Below are positions 43,701-50,935 of a stretch of DNA of 64,000 nt, in pieces. The stretch is from SXOA01 sp051004015. Its GTDB lineage: Bacteria > Planctomycetota > Planctomycetia > Pirellulales > Pirellulaceae. The notes beneath the pieces are model-generated. The model saw only the letters and a program-made list of their open reading frames with translations, was not told where the DNA came from and did not search any database. Each line of letters starts with the position of its first letter. The first letter of the stretch is position 1. The stretch is from positions 1 through 64,000 of the forward strand of contig JBPCKT010000065.1 in NCBI GenBank assembly GCA_051004015.1, written 5' to 3'. The position numbers were made by a program, and so were the translations under genes.

Positions 43701-44246
43701 ATGTCCAGCAGGGTTTACTTCCGCTGGTTGGCGCTTTTTGTAGCGATGCTCGGTATTGCGCAAATAGGCTGGATTGTCTACTTTTCGCTCCCCAAAAGGA
43801 GCCAGCGCCCAGCCGAGATCAGACGCCTGGCATTTCCTCCACTTTCATCGCCAACGTTCAAGTACAGGTACCGCGTGGAGGGGGAGCGTGCATCCGATTC
43901 CAGGTGGCGGGAAGTTGAAATCCCGGAGAAAACCGGTCGGAAACTTTTGACGCTATTGCGCGGGTCCAAGAGTTTGTCCGTCGCGACGCAGGAGTTTCTT
44001 CGCCAATATCCTGGAAGCATGGTGACCCCTGCGATCCCCCCTGATTCCGTGGGTCGGCTAAGTGCCTACGAGGATGGCTCCGAGAATCCGTCGCTCTCCA
44101 TTGAGCTTCTAGGCTATTACGAAGTCATGGTGTCGGGTCCTGGCCGCAAGGCCAATAGGTTCGTCCTTTCCACGGAGCGCAGACAAGAGATTATGGACGT
44201 GACTGCCGAGATTCAATGGGGACCTATTCCGAGGGAAGAGCCGTAG
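43701..44246 (+). CDS. Membrane-anchored protein of unknown function
   Basis: A protein of 181 residues with one N-terminal membrane helix (FRWLALFVAMLGIAQIGWIVYF) and a soluble, beta-rich extracytoplasmic part (KYRYRVEGERASDSRWREVE). No family is recognised. GC content is lower than in the rest of the window, and it lies at the start of the accessory stretch behind the kinase. The ATG at 43701 starts just before the helix; the open frame extends upstream to 43566 without a domain. Confidence 0.55.
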   Translation: MSSRVYFRWLALFVAMLGIAQIGWIVYFSLPKRSQRPAEIRRLAFPPLSSPTFKYRYRVEGERASDSRWREVEIPEKTGRKLLTLLRGSKSLSVATQEFLRQYPGSMVTPAIPPDSVGRLSAYEDGSENPSLSIELLGYYEVMVSGPGRKANRFVLSTERRQEIMDVTAEIQWGPIPREEP

Positions 44247-44548
44247 ATTTGCGCCTCCTCCGAAATGTTTGTTTCGCGCTATGTACCCTCTCCATCCGCG
44301 ACCTGCTGGTGGTGTCAGTGATCGTGGCCGTCTTGGCGGTGTGGTGGGTGGAGAGGAGTCGGCTGGCCAAGGAAATCCGCTCGCTTACGCCTCAGCATAG
44401 CGACTCTGGCGGCGTGCTGATCTCCCCGCTCGCGTTCCAGGGAGGCATCACCCGCTTTTACAGTTCGCGGAGGCCAGTCGCTTTGGACACCGGATTCTGC
44501 CCGTGGAGAATGTCAAAGGAAAACGTCAATCCGCACTGGCACCTGTAG
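44216..44548 (+). CDS. Short membrane protein, possibly a truncated gene
   Basis: A protein of up to 110 residues. Its helix LSIRDLLVVSVIVAVLAVWW, followed by VERSRLAKE, matches a membrane start that many planctomycete proteins share. The last 30 residues overlap in antisense the zinc-ribbon gene ending at 44458 and look unlike coding sequence, so the gene may be broken after about residue 60. A TTG at 44249, three bases after the upstream stop, is an alternative start. Confidence 0.4.
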   Translation: MGTYSEGRAVDLRLLRNVCFALCTLSIRDLLVVSVIVAVLAVWWVERSRLAKEIRSLTPQHSDSGGVLISPLAFQGGITRFYSSRRPVALDTGFCPWRMSKENVNPHWHL

Positions 44549-44676
44549 GTGAAGACAGTCAGGTCCGGCCGTGAATCGCGCTGGCGGCTAGTGCCCTCTG
44601 GGTAGTGGTCGTGCATCCCCAAGAACGCCACATCTGTGGAATGGCACTTCGAGCACGCTGGGGCGAATCCGGGCAT
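44458..44676 (-). CDS. Small zinc-ribbon protein A
   Basis: A protein of 72 residues with CSKCHSTDVAFLG near the N-terminus and YRCQCGLTFSFD near residue 45. The two cysteine pairs have zinc-ribbon spacing. The pattern C-x2-C, then x-C-x-C-G-x2-F, is shared with proteins B and C in the same cluster. Function unknown. It is the last gene of a minus-strand group of small genes, 28 bases after the gene ending at 44705. Confidence 0.55.
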   Translation of the reverse strand: MPGFAPACSKCHSTDVAFLGMHDHYPEGTSRQRDSRPDLTVFTYRCQCGLTFSFDILHGQNPVSKATGLREL

Positions 44677-44704
44677 TGGAATCCTGGCATGAGGGTGTTT
44701 TCAG

Positions 44705-44902
44705 TTACACCGAATCGGGTCCGCCTTCACCAAAGCAGCGACGATAGAAGTCGCTCCCGACAAACAGAATATCACCCGCGGTACGGAAGCCGTTGGGCGG
44801 CAGCGAGGGGTCTTCTTGGACCTTGAATCCTGGGTATGCCTTACGCCACTTGTCGAGCCGCTGATTATCCGCGGCGTCGAAAATGTCTCCTGTTGCTTCC
44901 AT
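44705..44902 (-). CDS. Small protein of unknown function within the zinc-ribbon cluster
   Basis: A protein of 65 residues, mostly polar (DNQRLDKWRKAYPGFKVQED), with one cysteine and no recognisable motif. It is supported by position and strand: it lies 28 bases before zinc-ribbon gene A and 83 bases after gene B. A second frame of 90 residues covers the same stretch, so a different reading frame cannot be excluded. Confidence 0.4.
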   Translation of the reverse strand: MEATGDIFDAADNQRLDKWRKAYPGFKVQEDPSLPPNGFRTAGDILFVGSDFYRRCFGEGGPDSV

Positions 44903-44985
44903 GTCTCTATTTTTGCCGCGACCTGCGAGTGGGGGAAGGATTTTGTAAAAAAGCCCCGATCTGAAAGCGCCAAAGAAAATCGTGG

Positions 44986-45246
44986 CTAATCAGCCGGCAA
45001 AAAACTGTCTGGCGTAGAGTCATCTCCCGGCTCATCTGAACTGTAGGCAACCAAAACGAATTTGTGGCCGCACCCGCACTTGTGACCGGTGATACGTGCC
45101 CAAGCATTTTCGAGAGTCGGCAATTCATCCCCTGAAAACAGGAACTGGCTCACTGTCTCGCGGACCTTGCTGCCGCACTTCGGACAAATCGGGTCCACCA
45201 TGGGAAACATAAGTGCGCAAGAAGTGCAAACTGTGTGCCTCACCAT
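44986..45246 (-). CDS. Small zinc-ribbon protein B
   Basis: A protein of 86 residues. The N-terminal half has CTSCALMFPMVDPICPKCG, two C-x2-C pairs typical of a double zinc ribbon. The second half has HKCGCGHKFVLVAYS, the C-x-C-G-x2-F block also found in proteins A and C. An acidic tail (SSDEPGDDSTPDSF) follows. Function unknown. Its start lies inside the end of the candidate helix-turn-helix frame upstream. Confidence 0.6.
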   Translation of the reverse strand: MVRHTVCTSCALMFPMVDPICPKCGSKVRETVSQFLFSGDELPTLENAWARITGHKCGCGHKFVLVAYSSDEPGDDSTPDSFLPAD

Positions 45247-45481
45247 TTGCTTGCGACTTTGTACGGTCCCGAACAGCCGGGCTCGATCCGCCCTGTATTC
45301 GCTTCGCCTGCCTTGCCAGCTTCAACGCCTTGTGCACGGCGCCCGGCGAAGTGAATTCGCGGTCGCTGATCTGTCGCACAGTCGCGTAACCACCTGCGAT
45401 TTCCGCGAGCCATGGAAGGTTGCGAGTCCGTCTTGATGTTGCGACTGCGGGGCTCTTGCGGCGGAGCGGCGCAGGTTTCAT
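45125..45481 (-). CDS. Candidate DNA-binding protein (possibly frameshifted) in the zinc-ribbon cluster
   Basis: A protein of 118 residues. The stretch YATVRQISDREFTSPGAVHKALKLARQAKRI reads like a helix-turn-helix. The start overlaps the stop of gene C by four bases (ATGA), which supports translation. The last 40 residues overlap gene B out of frame and do not look coding, so the real protein may be shorter or broken by a frameshift. Confidence 0.35.
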   Translation of the reverse strand: MKPAPLRRKSPAVATSRRTRNLPWLAEIAGGYATVRQISDREFTSPGAVHKALKLARQAKRIQGGSSPAVRDRTKSQANGEAHSLHFLRTYVSHGGPDLSEVRQQGPRDSEPVPVFRG

Positions 45482-45696
45482 TGGCTGGGTTTCTGCGGCG
45501 GCAGCAGCGGACCCAAGATTCCGGACCCCTCATCAGGCGGCGGCTCGATCGGCATCCAAATCGTGAAGGTCACGCCGCACAAACATTCGTACGCGACAAC
45601 CTTGTACTTTGGCGAATAATGCAGCTCATCAGCGGGCGGGATTTCCTTCAGCCGCTTGCTAGCGCACATCGGGCAAGATGGGGGGCGCTCGGACAT
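45478..45696 (-). CDS. Small zinc-ribbon protein C
   Basis: A protein of 72 residues with CPMCASKRLKEIPPADE near the start and YECLCGVTFTIWMP near residue 37, followed by a Pro-rich tail. The cysteine pattern parallels proteins A and B of the cluster. It is the promoter-proximal gene of the group; a candidate promoter lies just upstream. Function unknown. Confidence 0.6.
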   Translation of the reverse strand: MSERPPSCPMCASKRLKEIPPADELHYSPKYKVVAYECLCGVTFTIWMPIEPPPDEGSGILGPLLPPQKPSQ

Positions 45697-45720
45697 TTCC
45701 GCATTGTGAAGAGAAGCACA

Positions 45721-45748
45721 ATTCTACGGAACATGGGGAGACAGCCAA
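45721..45748 (-). promoter_or_regulatory. Candidate promoter of the zinc-ribbon cluster
   Basis: On the minus strand TTGGCT (bases 45748-45743) and TAGAAT (45726-45721) are separated by 16 bases. The predicted start lies about 18 bases ahead of the ATG at 45696. Motif-based only. Confidence 0.4.
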
Positions 45749-46110
45749 CTCGACGAGAAAGGCTAAGGGCGTCAAGCGGGTCGTTAATCGCCTCGCCATC
45801 CGTTTGCCCAACCCTTCAGAACCCGCCCCGATTCCGCCCAACAAGTAGCCCCATGAAGTGCAGCCTGCGAAGCCGGATGATCGCTCGCCTCCCGGAGCCA
45901 CCCCTGGGGTTGTAGCGGGGGGAGCCAAGTTTTTTCTATTTAGCCCCCCGACAAGCAACTGAACATGTGTATAATAAGGCAATCGGCGGCGCGCCGTGCG
46001 CGAGGCCGGGGAGGGTAGGGTAGGGTCTTTGGCATCCTGGTTGTGAGAAGCAGTGTTCAGTATTCGGTTTTCAGCGGGGGCGGGGCGCGCCGCGCGCCGA
46101 GGGGATTTGA

Positions 46111-46226
46111 AAAAGAGCTTATCAGTGTCGGACGTTTTGGTGAATCACAATCGACTAAAACTCAGTGTTCAGTGTTCAGATTGAAGAAAAGAGCTTATTA
46201 CTGCCGGCGGTTTTGGTGAATCAAGA
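46111..46226 (+). repeat. Direct repeat of about 40 bases
   Basis: The copies 46111-46151 and 46187-46226 both start AAAAGAGCTTAT and both end with GTTTTGGTGAATCA followed by A/C and AATC-like bases. The 36-base gap holds a heptad-type repeat. It looks like a duplicated spacer or small element. Confidence 0.55.
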
Positions 46227-46302
46227 TCCTGGTAGTGAATCAAGCTTATGGCGACGCGTCAGAATGAAACATGTGTTCACGTAACGAGTTGGGCGGATGC
46301 GG

Positions 46303-46336
46303 GTCGACGTAAGTCAGGTGAAAAGGACTTGTGAAT
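46303..46336 (+). repeat. Dispersed intergenic motif, copy 2
   Basis: TCGACGTAAGTC (46303-46314) followed by GGTGAAAAGGACTTGTGAAT (46317-46336). It is the second copy of the block at 228-272, in the same order but with a shorter middle part. Confidence 0.45.
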
Positions 46337-46464
46337 CAGCGAATCAAGGCGGAAACCGGGGTCAAGAAAACGCAAACGGCAGGGCTTTGGGGCCCTGCCG
46401 TCTGCTCTGCCAATCGCTCCCGAAGCAAAACTGAGGTGTGCTTAATGGCGCTGAGACTTTTTTT

Positions 46465-46493
46465 GGGCAGGCTGGAAGCCTGTCCCACTCTAC
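46465..46493 (-). repeat. GTAG-headed REP-like palindrome overlapping a stop codon
   Basis: On the minus strand it reads GTAG, then GTGGGACAGGCT, a short loop, and AGCCTGCCC. The stem is interrupted by one mismatch, as in REP elements. The TAG of the GTAG head is the stop codon (46492-46490) of the exported-protein gene. Confidence 0.65.
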
Positions 46494-47878
46494 GGGACGA
46501 TGAAGATGCCGCCGACCCACACGCCGGTTTGGGCCGCGGCGCCTCGCAGGGAGAACGGGATTGGGGGAATGTGCCAGGGGGCACAGTCGCCGGGGCGGTA
46601 GTAACCCAGAGGATACTGGCATTCCATGGGCGGGTTGATCGCCATCTTGTAGGGCAGGGCGGCGATGTTCAGGAAGAAGTGGGCACCCGAGATAATCGGC
46701 TGTTTGAGCGGTCCGGCGGTGTGGCCATACCGCTCAAGCTGCACTTCTTCAAAGTAGAGCGGCTTGTGGCAGAGAGCCGACGCGGTCCAGGTGAACGTGG
46801 AGGGGTTGAAGTTGCGGGTGACCTGGCGGTCGTCCGAAATGGGGCACTCCCCCGGCACCCGCCACCAGCCGGTGAGGAAACAGAGCTCGTCGGCTCCCAA
46901 GTCCCGTGCGTGGAGTGCTGCCACCTGCGCTCCCGCGTCATCCGTGATGATGACCTTGCCGAATTTCAAATCGCCGAGCCGTCCCGTGGCCAGCAGGCGG
47001 CCGCTGCGGTCCTTCCAATCCCGCGAGCTGGAATTCTTCAGTTGTTCTATTCGATCCTTATCGTCTTCCTCCTGGCTCTTGGCGTTCGGCTTGTAACGCG
47101 GCATGATGTTGAGGGAAATATCCGACAGGGGGACGCCGCGGAGCGCCTCCGCGAACAGCTTGCAACCCTCTTCGGCCTTGGTGCAGTCGCGATAGTTGTA
47201 GATGTCCGTCATCGGCTCGGCGTCCGGCATCGGTTTGGGATTGGTGTCCTCCGCACCCGGCACCGGCTTGTCCATGGGCGCGGGAAGGTCGTCGGCTGGT
47301 CGGAGATTGCCCGGCGCTTTGGGCATCGGCTCGGCGGCATCCGGCTGGGCGGCTTCCTCGGCCTGGTCGTTGAGTGCCGCCTTGCGGGTTCCCGCGGGCG
47401 CTGCGAGTGCCGGTTCGCGTCCGGCTTGGGAGACGCGGTCGCCGAAGGGATCGGTGCGAGGATCATGGGCAACCAGGCGAATCGCCCCATCGTCGCTGAG
47501 GAGGTTCGATGGAGAGCCGGCCTTGGACGTGTTCCACCCGCCGCCTTTGGCGGGAATTTTGAAGGCGGGGCGGAGGCCCGAGGCGGAACGTCCGTCGCGC
47601 TGCTCCGGTTCATCGTGGCTGGCGGCGATGACAGTTGCCGAATGAGAATGTGCGTTAAACGCCCCTTCGGAACCGCGACTGATGCGGCTGGTCTTCCAGC
47701 GGAGCACGGTGGCCTGAGTTGTTGGCTGTGGCTCTTGCGACTGGCGAGTTTCCTGAGGAACGGCCTCTGCGAGGTCATCGTCGGTGAAGTAGCTCGGTTC
47801 GGCGCCGATGCTGGTGAGCGCGATGGCGGCGGAGACTCCGCCGGCGGCGAGCATTCGGAAGAATCGTCGTAGCGACAC
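46490..47878 (-). CDS. Exported planctomycete-type protein of unknown function
   Basis: A protein of 462 residues if the GTG at 47878 is the start (signal peptide SLRRFFRMLAAGGVSAAIAL); an ATG at 47854 is the alternative but lacks the charged start. The mature protein begins with a disordered Pro/Ala/Asp-rich part. The conserved-looking C-terminal domain has FLTGWWRVPGECPISDDRQV, cysteines in ALCHKPLYFEE and ECQYPLGYYRPGDC, and several aromatic residues. The function is unknown. Its start region lies inside an inverted GTAG palindrome, and its stop codon is part of another one. Confidence 0.65.
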   Translation of the reverse strand: MSLRRFFRMLAAGGVSAAIALTSIGAEPSYFTDDDLAEAVPQETRQSQEPQPTTQATVLRWKTSRISRGSEGAFNAHSHSATVIAASHDEPEQRDGRSASGLRPAFKIPAKGGGWNTSKAGSPSNLLSDDGAIRLVAHDPRTDPFGDRVSQAGREPALAAPAGTRKAALNDQAEEAAQPDAAEPMPKAPGNLRPADDLPAPMDKPVPGAEDTNPKPMPDAEPMTDIYNYRDCTKAEEGCKLFAEALRGVPLSDISLNIMPRYKPNAKSQEEDDKDRIEQLKNSSSRDWKDRSGRLLATGRLGDLKFGKVIITDDAGAQVAALHARDLGADELCFLTGWWRVPGECPISDDRQVTRNFNPSTFTWTASALCHKPLYFEEVQLERYGHTAGPLKQPIISGAHFFLNIAALPYKMAINPPMECQYPLGYYRPGDCAPWHIPPIPFSLRGAAAQTGVWVGGIFIVP

Positions 47879-47930
47879 GCGGCCCGCGTGTCCGCTTCTG
47901 AAGCCGGCACGCGGGCCGCGTGCGGCTACG
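47868..47930. repeat. Inverted pair of GTAG-headed palindromes (BIME-like) after guaB
   Basis: Arms 47868-47894 and 47905-47930 are complementary at nearly all positions. Each arm starts with GTAG at its outer end and contains the short palindrome CACGCGGCCCGCGTG. The pair fills the gap between the guaB stop (47931) and the next coding region, and overlaps the possible GTG start of that gene. Confidence 0.7.
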
Positions 47931-49415
47931 TCAGTCCCCTCCCTTCCCTTCGGGGAATTCCGGGCTGTAGTTGGGTGCTTCCTGCGTAATGGCGATGTCA
48001 TGGGGGTGGCTTTCTCTCACACTCGCAGCGGAGACTTGGATGAATCGCGTTTCCGTCCGCAATTCCTCGATCGTTCTGGTGCCGCAATATCCCATGCCCG
48101 CCCGGAGCCCTCCGACGAGCTGATACACGAAGTCCGAAAGTGCGCCCTTGAACGGCACGCGACCTTCGACCCCTTCGGGCACCAACTTGCCGGTTCCCCC
48201 CCCGGATCCGGACTGGCGATATCTTTCGCTTGAACCTTTCACCATCGCCCCCAGGGAACCCATCCCGCGATAGGTCTTGAACGTTCGTCCCTGGTAGAGA
48301 ATGGTCTTGCCCGGACTTTCGGCCAGGCCGGCAAACAAGCCGCCGATCATCACGCAATGTGCGCCGGCAGCCAAGGCTTTCGTAATGTCCCCGCTGTAGC
48401 GGACGCCGCCATCGGCAATGATGGGGGTGCCGCTGCCGCGAGCAGCTTGGGCGGCTTCATAAATGGCGGTAATCTGCGGCACGCCCACGCCGCTGATCAC
48501 CCGGGTTGTGCAAATCGAACCCGGACCGATTCCGACCTTCACGGCGTCGGCCCCGGCAGCAATCAGGTCTCTGCATCCTTCGCGGGTTGCCACGTTTCCC
48601 GCGACGACGTCAATATCCCACTTTTTCTTGATCGCCTTAACCGTCTCGATCACGTTCTCGCTATGCCCGTGGGCCGAATCGACGATGAGCACGTCAACCT
48701 GTTTCTCAATCAGGCTTTGCGCCCGTTCGAGATCGTTGACACCCACCGCCGCACCGACCCGCAAACGCCCCATCTTATCTTTGCAAGCATGAGGGAACCG
48801 CCGCATCATGTCGATGTCGCGGATCGTGATCATTCCGGTTAGGCAATATGTATCGTCAACCAGCAGAAGTTTCTCCACCTTCTTAGCCGTCAAAATCTTC
48901 TCAGCTTCCTCAAGCGTTACACTCCCCTTCGCCGTGACCAAGTTGTCCTTGGTCATGACCTCACTGATGGGCTGGTCGCTCTTCTCCAGAAACCGCAAAT
49001 CCCGCCGTGTGAGAATCCCCACTAGCCGGCCGTTTTCGAGCGTGATGGGAAAGCCGCTGACGTTCTGCTGCTTCATGAGTTCCTGGGCATGACCGACCGG
49101 CTCATGCGGGCGAAGCGTGACCGGGTCGACGATGATGCCGTTCGCGGAGCGCTTGACCTTGTTGACCTCTTCCGTCTGCTGCTCGATGGACATGTTCTTG
49201 TGAATGACCCCCAAGCCCCCTTCCTTGGCCAGCGCGATGGCCATTTGGTGCTCCGTGACCGTATCCATCGGCGAGCTGAGCAGCGGGATATTCAGCGGAA
49301 TCCGTCGCGTCAGGTGCGTAAAGACATTCACCTCCGCCGGCACCACGTCGCTATACCGCGGCTCCAGCAGGACATCGTCAAAGGTAATCGCCTGCCGCAC
49401 CAGTTTGTCGTCCAT
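47931..49415 (-). CDS. guaB: Inosine-5'-monophosphate dehydrogenase
   Basis: Rate-limiting enzyme of GMP synthesis, which oxidises IMP to XMP with NAD. The protein has 494 residues. Two CBS domains are inserted in the barrel at about residues 90-210 (EVMTKDNLVTAKGSVTLEEA). The catalytic-cysteine loop is GIGPGSICTTRVISGVG. The ATG at 49415 is preceded by a good GGGAGG ribosome-binding site. The mature sequence is of normal length and shows no truncation. Confidence 0.96.
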   Translation of the reverse strand: MDDKLVRQAITFDDVLLEPRYSDVVPAEVNVFTHLTRRIPLNIPLLSSPMDTVTEHQMAIALAKEGGLGVIHKNMSIEQQTEEVNKVKRSANGIIVDPVTLRPHEPVGHAQELMKQQNVSGFPITLENGRLVGILTRRDLRFLEKSDQPISEVMTKDNLVTAKGSVTLEEAEKILTAKKVEKLLLVDDTYCLTGMITIRDIDMMRRFPHACKDKMGRLRVGAAVGVNDLERAQSLIEKQVDVLIVDSAHGHSENVIETVKAIKKKWDIDVVAGNVATREGCRDLIAAGADAVKVGIGPGSICTTRVISGVGVPQITAIYEAAQAARGSGTPIIADGGVRYSGDITKALAAGAHCVMIGGLFAGLAESPGKTILYQGRTFKTYRGMGSLGAMVKGSSERYRQSGSGGGTGKLVPEGVEGRVPFKGALSDFVYQLVGGLRAGMGYCGTRTIEELRTETRFIQVSAASVRESHPHDIAITQEAPNYSPEFPEGKGGD

Positions 49416-49461
49416 TTTGCCTCCCAATGTAGGCCGCCCTTGTGTGGCCCGCCCTCTTCGT

Positions 49462-49488
49462 GGGGTAGGCTTCCAGCCTGCCCATGCC
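49462..49488 (+). repeat. REP-like palindrome upstream of guaB
   Basis: GGGTAGGCT, a TCC loop and AGCCTGCCC form a short hairpin with one mismatch, followed by ATGCC. It resembles the elements at 46465 and 62324 in stem and loop. The GTAG head is internal here, so it is the least typical copy. Confidence 0.45.
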
Positions 49489-49586
49489 CTTCCCTCGCAC
49501 AAGGTGAATCTTGCATTATGCCGCTTTTGCCCTTGAGCGGGGAGGGGCCGATTATTGAGCGAAATGCGGAGTCGGGAGAGTTGCGC

Positions 49587-49952
49587 TCACTTCTTTCTAT
49601 CCGCCTTTGGAACTGGCCCATACCATTTCGGGAGCGGCACCGCGGGCCATTGAACAGCAAGCAGCAGCACTCCAACGGCAGTAACAAGGATCGGCGCCTC
49701 CAGGGCGGGTGCGATGACATCTCGCTGCCTGAGAATCGACATAGCGCCGGCTAAAATGAAGAACGGCCCCACAACCAGGCTCACCTTGTCAAATCCCCCG
49801 CTTACTAGAAAGGTCAGGATCCCAACCGCGAAGAGACCGAGCGTCCAGACCCAGTTCATGCCACTGGCCTGATTCAGCTCGGTCATCAGCCAGCCGGCAC
49901 CAACGGCAATAATGGCAACTGCCAGAACGATCGGCCCTTTGGAAACTTGCAT
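49587..49952 (-). CDS. Small four-helix membrane protein
   Basis: A protein of 121 residues with four hydrophobic segments (for example IVLAVAIIAVGAGWLM, VWTLGLFAVGILTFLV, LVVGPFFILAGAMSIL) and a basic tail. The arrangement is like LiaI/LiaF-type or related small membrane modules, but no family can be fixed. The ATG at 49952 is used in preference to a TTG at 49958. It lies upstream of guaB on the same strand with about 170 bases between. Confidence 0.6.
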   Translation of the reverse strand: MQVSKGPIVLAVAIIAVGAGWLMTELNQASGMNWVWTLGLFAVGILTFLVSGGFDKVSLVVGPFFILAGAMSILRQRDVIAPALEAPILVTAVGVLLLAVQWPAVPLPKWYGPVPKADRKK

Positions 49953-50048
49953 GGACAAACTCCCGGCGCGTAGTGGGGGGGGTGGCAGCTCCGATTGTGG
50001 TAGCTCGCTAGCCTTAGTTCAAGACGAGGGAGTGCGTACAATCAAGGG

Positions 50049-50861
50049 ATGCTGCAAACCGCCTTCCACAAGTCCATCGACCTCTTCTTTTCCTTCGCCT
50101 GGCTGCGGAAAGCCTATTGGAAATTCTGGTATCCGCTGCTGACGCGGAAAACGGCGAAGGAGCCGCTGTTCTTTCTGAATTATGCCTATGTCGAGTCGCC
50201 CCCGGCGGAACTGCGGCTCGAAGAGGCGGATGAAAAGGACCGGCCCTGCATTGGGCTTTATCATCATGTGGCGACGCAGGCCGATTTGGCTGGCAAGGAA
50301 GTCTTGGAAATTAGTTGCGGCCACGGCGGCGGTGCAAGCTATGTGATGCGATATCTCAAGCCGCGGAAGCTCACCGGACTGGACCTTAATCGGGCTGGGG
50401 TGGAGCTCTGCAGGCAACATCACCAGCTAGAAGGCTTGGAATTTGTGCAGGGAGATGCGGAGAACCTGGCTTTTACCGACGCCAGCCTGGAAGCGGTCCT
50501 CAATGTCGAAGCCTCGCATTGCTATCCAAACTTTCCCAAGTTCCTGGCGGAAGTTCACCGCGTCCTCAAACCGGGAGGATATTTTCTTTACGCCGATTTC
50601 CGCTTCAAGGATGGGATGGCCGCTTGGGAGCAAGCCATCGCGGCGTCGCCACTGAAGCTCCTCAAGACTGAGAACATTTCACCCCAAGTCGTGCGGGGCC
50701 TCGACTCGCTTTCCGACCGCTCCCAGAAAATGGTCAGCAACCTGCTCCCCGGGTTCCTGCACTGGCTGGGAAAAGATTTTGCCGGGACAAAGGGCTCGCG
50801 GGTTTACAACTCGCTGCAGAGCGGCAATATGGTTTACCGGTCGTACTGCCTTCAGAAGTAA
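50049..50861 (+). CDS. SAM-dependent methyltransferase
   Basis: A class I methyltransferase of 270 residues. Motif I is VLEISCGHGGGASYVM, the acidic residue after strand 2 is in LTGLDLNRAG, and the later block is VQGDAENLAFTDASLEAVLN. A 75-residue helical N-terminus with FFSFAWLRKAYWKFWYP is amphipathic and suggests membrane contact; the layout resembles phthiotriol-type or other lipid methyltransferases. The substrate is unknown. It converges with the cysteine desulfurase-like gene over a palindrome. Confidence 0.85.
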   Translation: MLQTAFHKSIDLFFSFAWLRKAYWKFWYPLLTRKTAKEPLFFLNYAYVESPPAELRLEEADEKDRPCIGLYHHVATQADLAGKEVLEISCGHGGGASYVMRYLKPRKLTGLDLNRAGVELCRQHHQLEGLEFVQGDAENLAFTDASLEAVLNVEASHCYPNFPKFLAEVHRVLKPGGYFLYADFRFKDGMAAWEQAIAASPLKLLKTENISPQVVRGLDSLSDRSQKMVSNLLPGFLHWLGKDFAGTKGSRVYNSLQSGNMVYRSYCLQK

Positions 50862-50865
50862 GCCT

Positions 50866-50931
50866 TCTCGTTCCCACGCGAGCGTGGGAACGCGCACAAT
50901 GAACGGGGTCGGGAAGAGTGGGAACGAGAAC
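50866..50931. terminator. Palindromic region between convergent genes
   Basis: CGTTCCCACGC (50869-50879) pairs perfectly with GCGTGGGAACG (50882-50892). A wider stem can form between TTCTCGTTCCCAC (50866) and GTGGGAACGAGAA (to 50931). It lies between two convergent genes and may act as a bidirectional terminator; it may equally be an interspersed repeat. Confidence 0.5.
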
Positions 50932-50935
50932 GGAA

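Larger units (their letters stand above)
45697..46489. other. Long intergenic region with several repeat types
   Basis: No gene is seen. The stretch contains palindrome-rich GGCGCGCC text (around 45988 and 46085), heptad-like AGTGTTC repeats (46052-46072 and 46161-46180), a 40-base direct repeat (46111-46151 and 46187-46226) and the motif shared with the window start (46303-46336). Its right end is a GTAG-type palindrome. Confidence 0.6.

Noticed and set aside
46052..46180. Heptad AGTGTTC repeats considered as a replication or partition site
   Set aside because: There are only a few imperfect copies, no dnaA, parA or parB gene nearby, and similar text occurs at 54524 in another gap.
46331..47872. 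Open frame of about 510 codons on the plus strand opposite the exported protein
   Set aside because: The minus-strand frame has a signal peptide and a cysteine-containing domain. The plus-strand one is Arg/Gly-rich shadow sequence.
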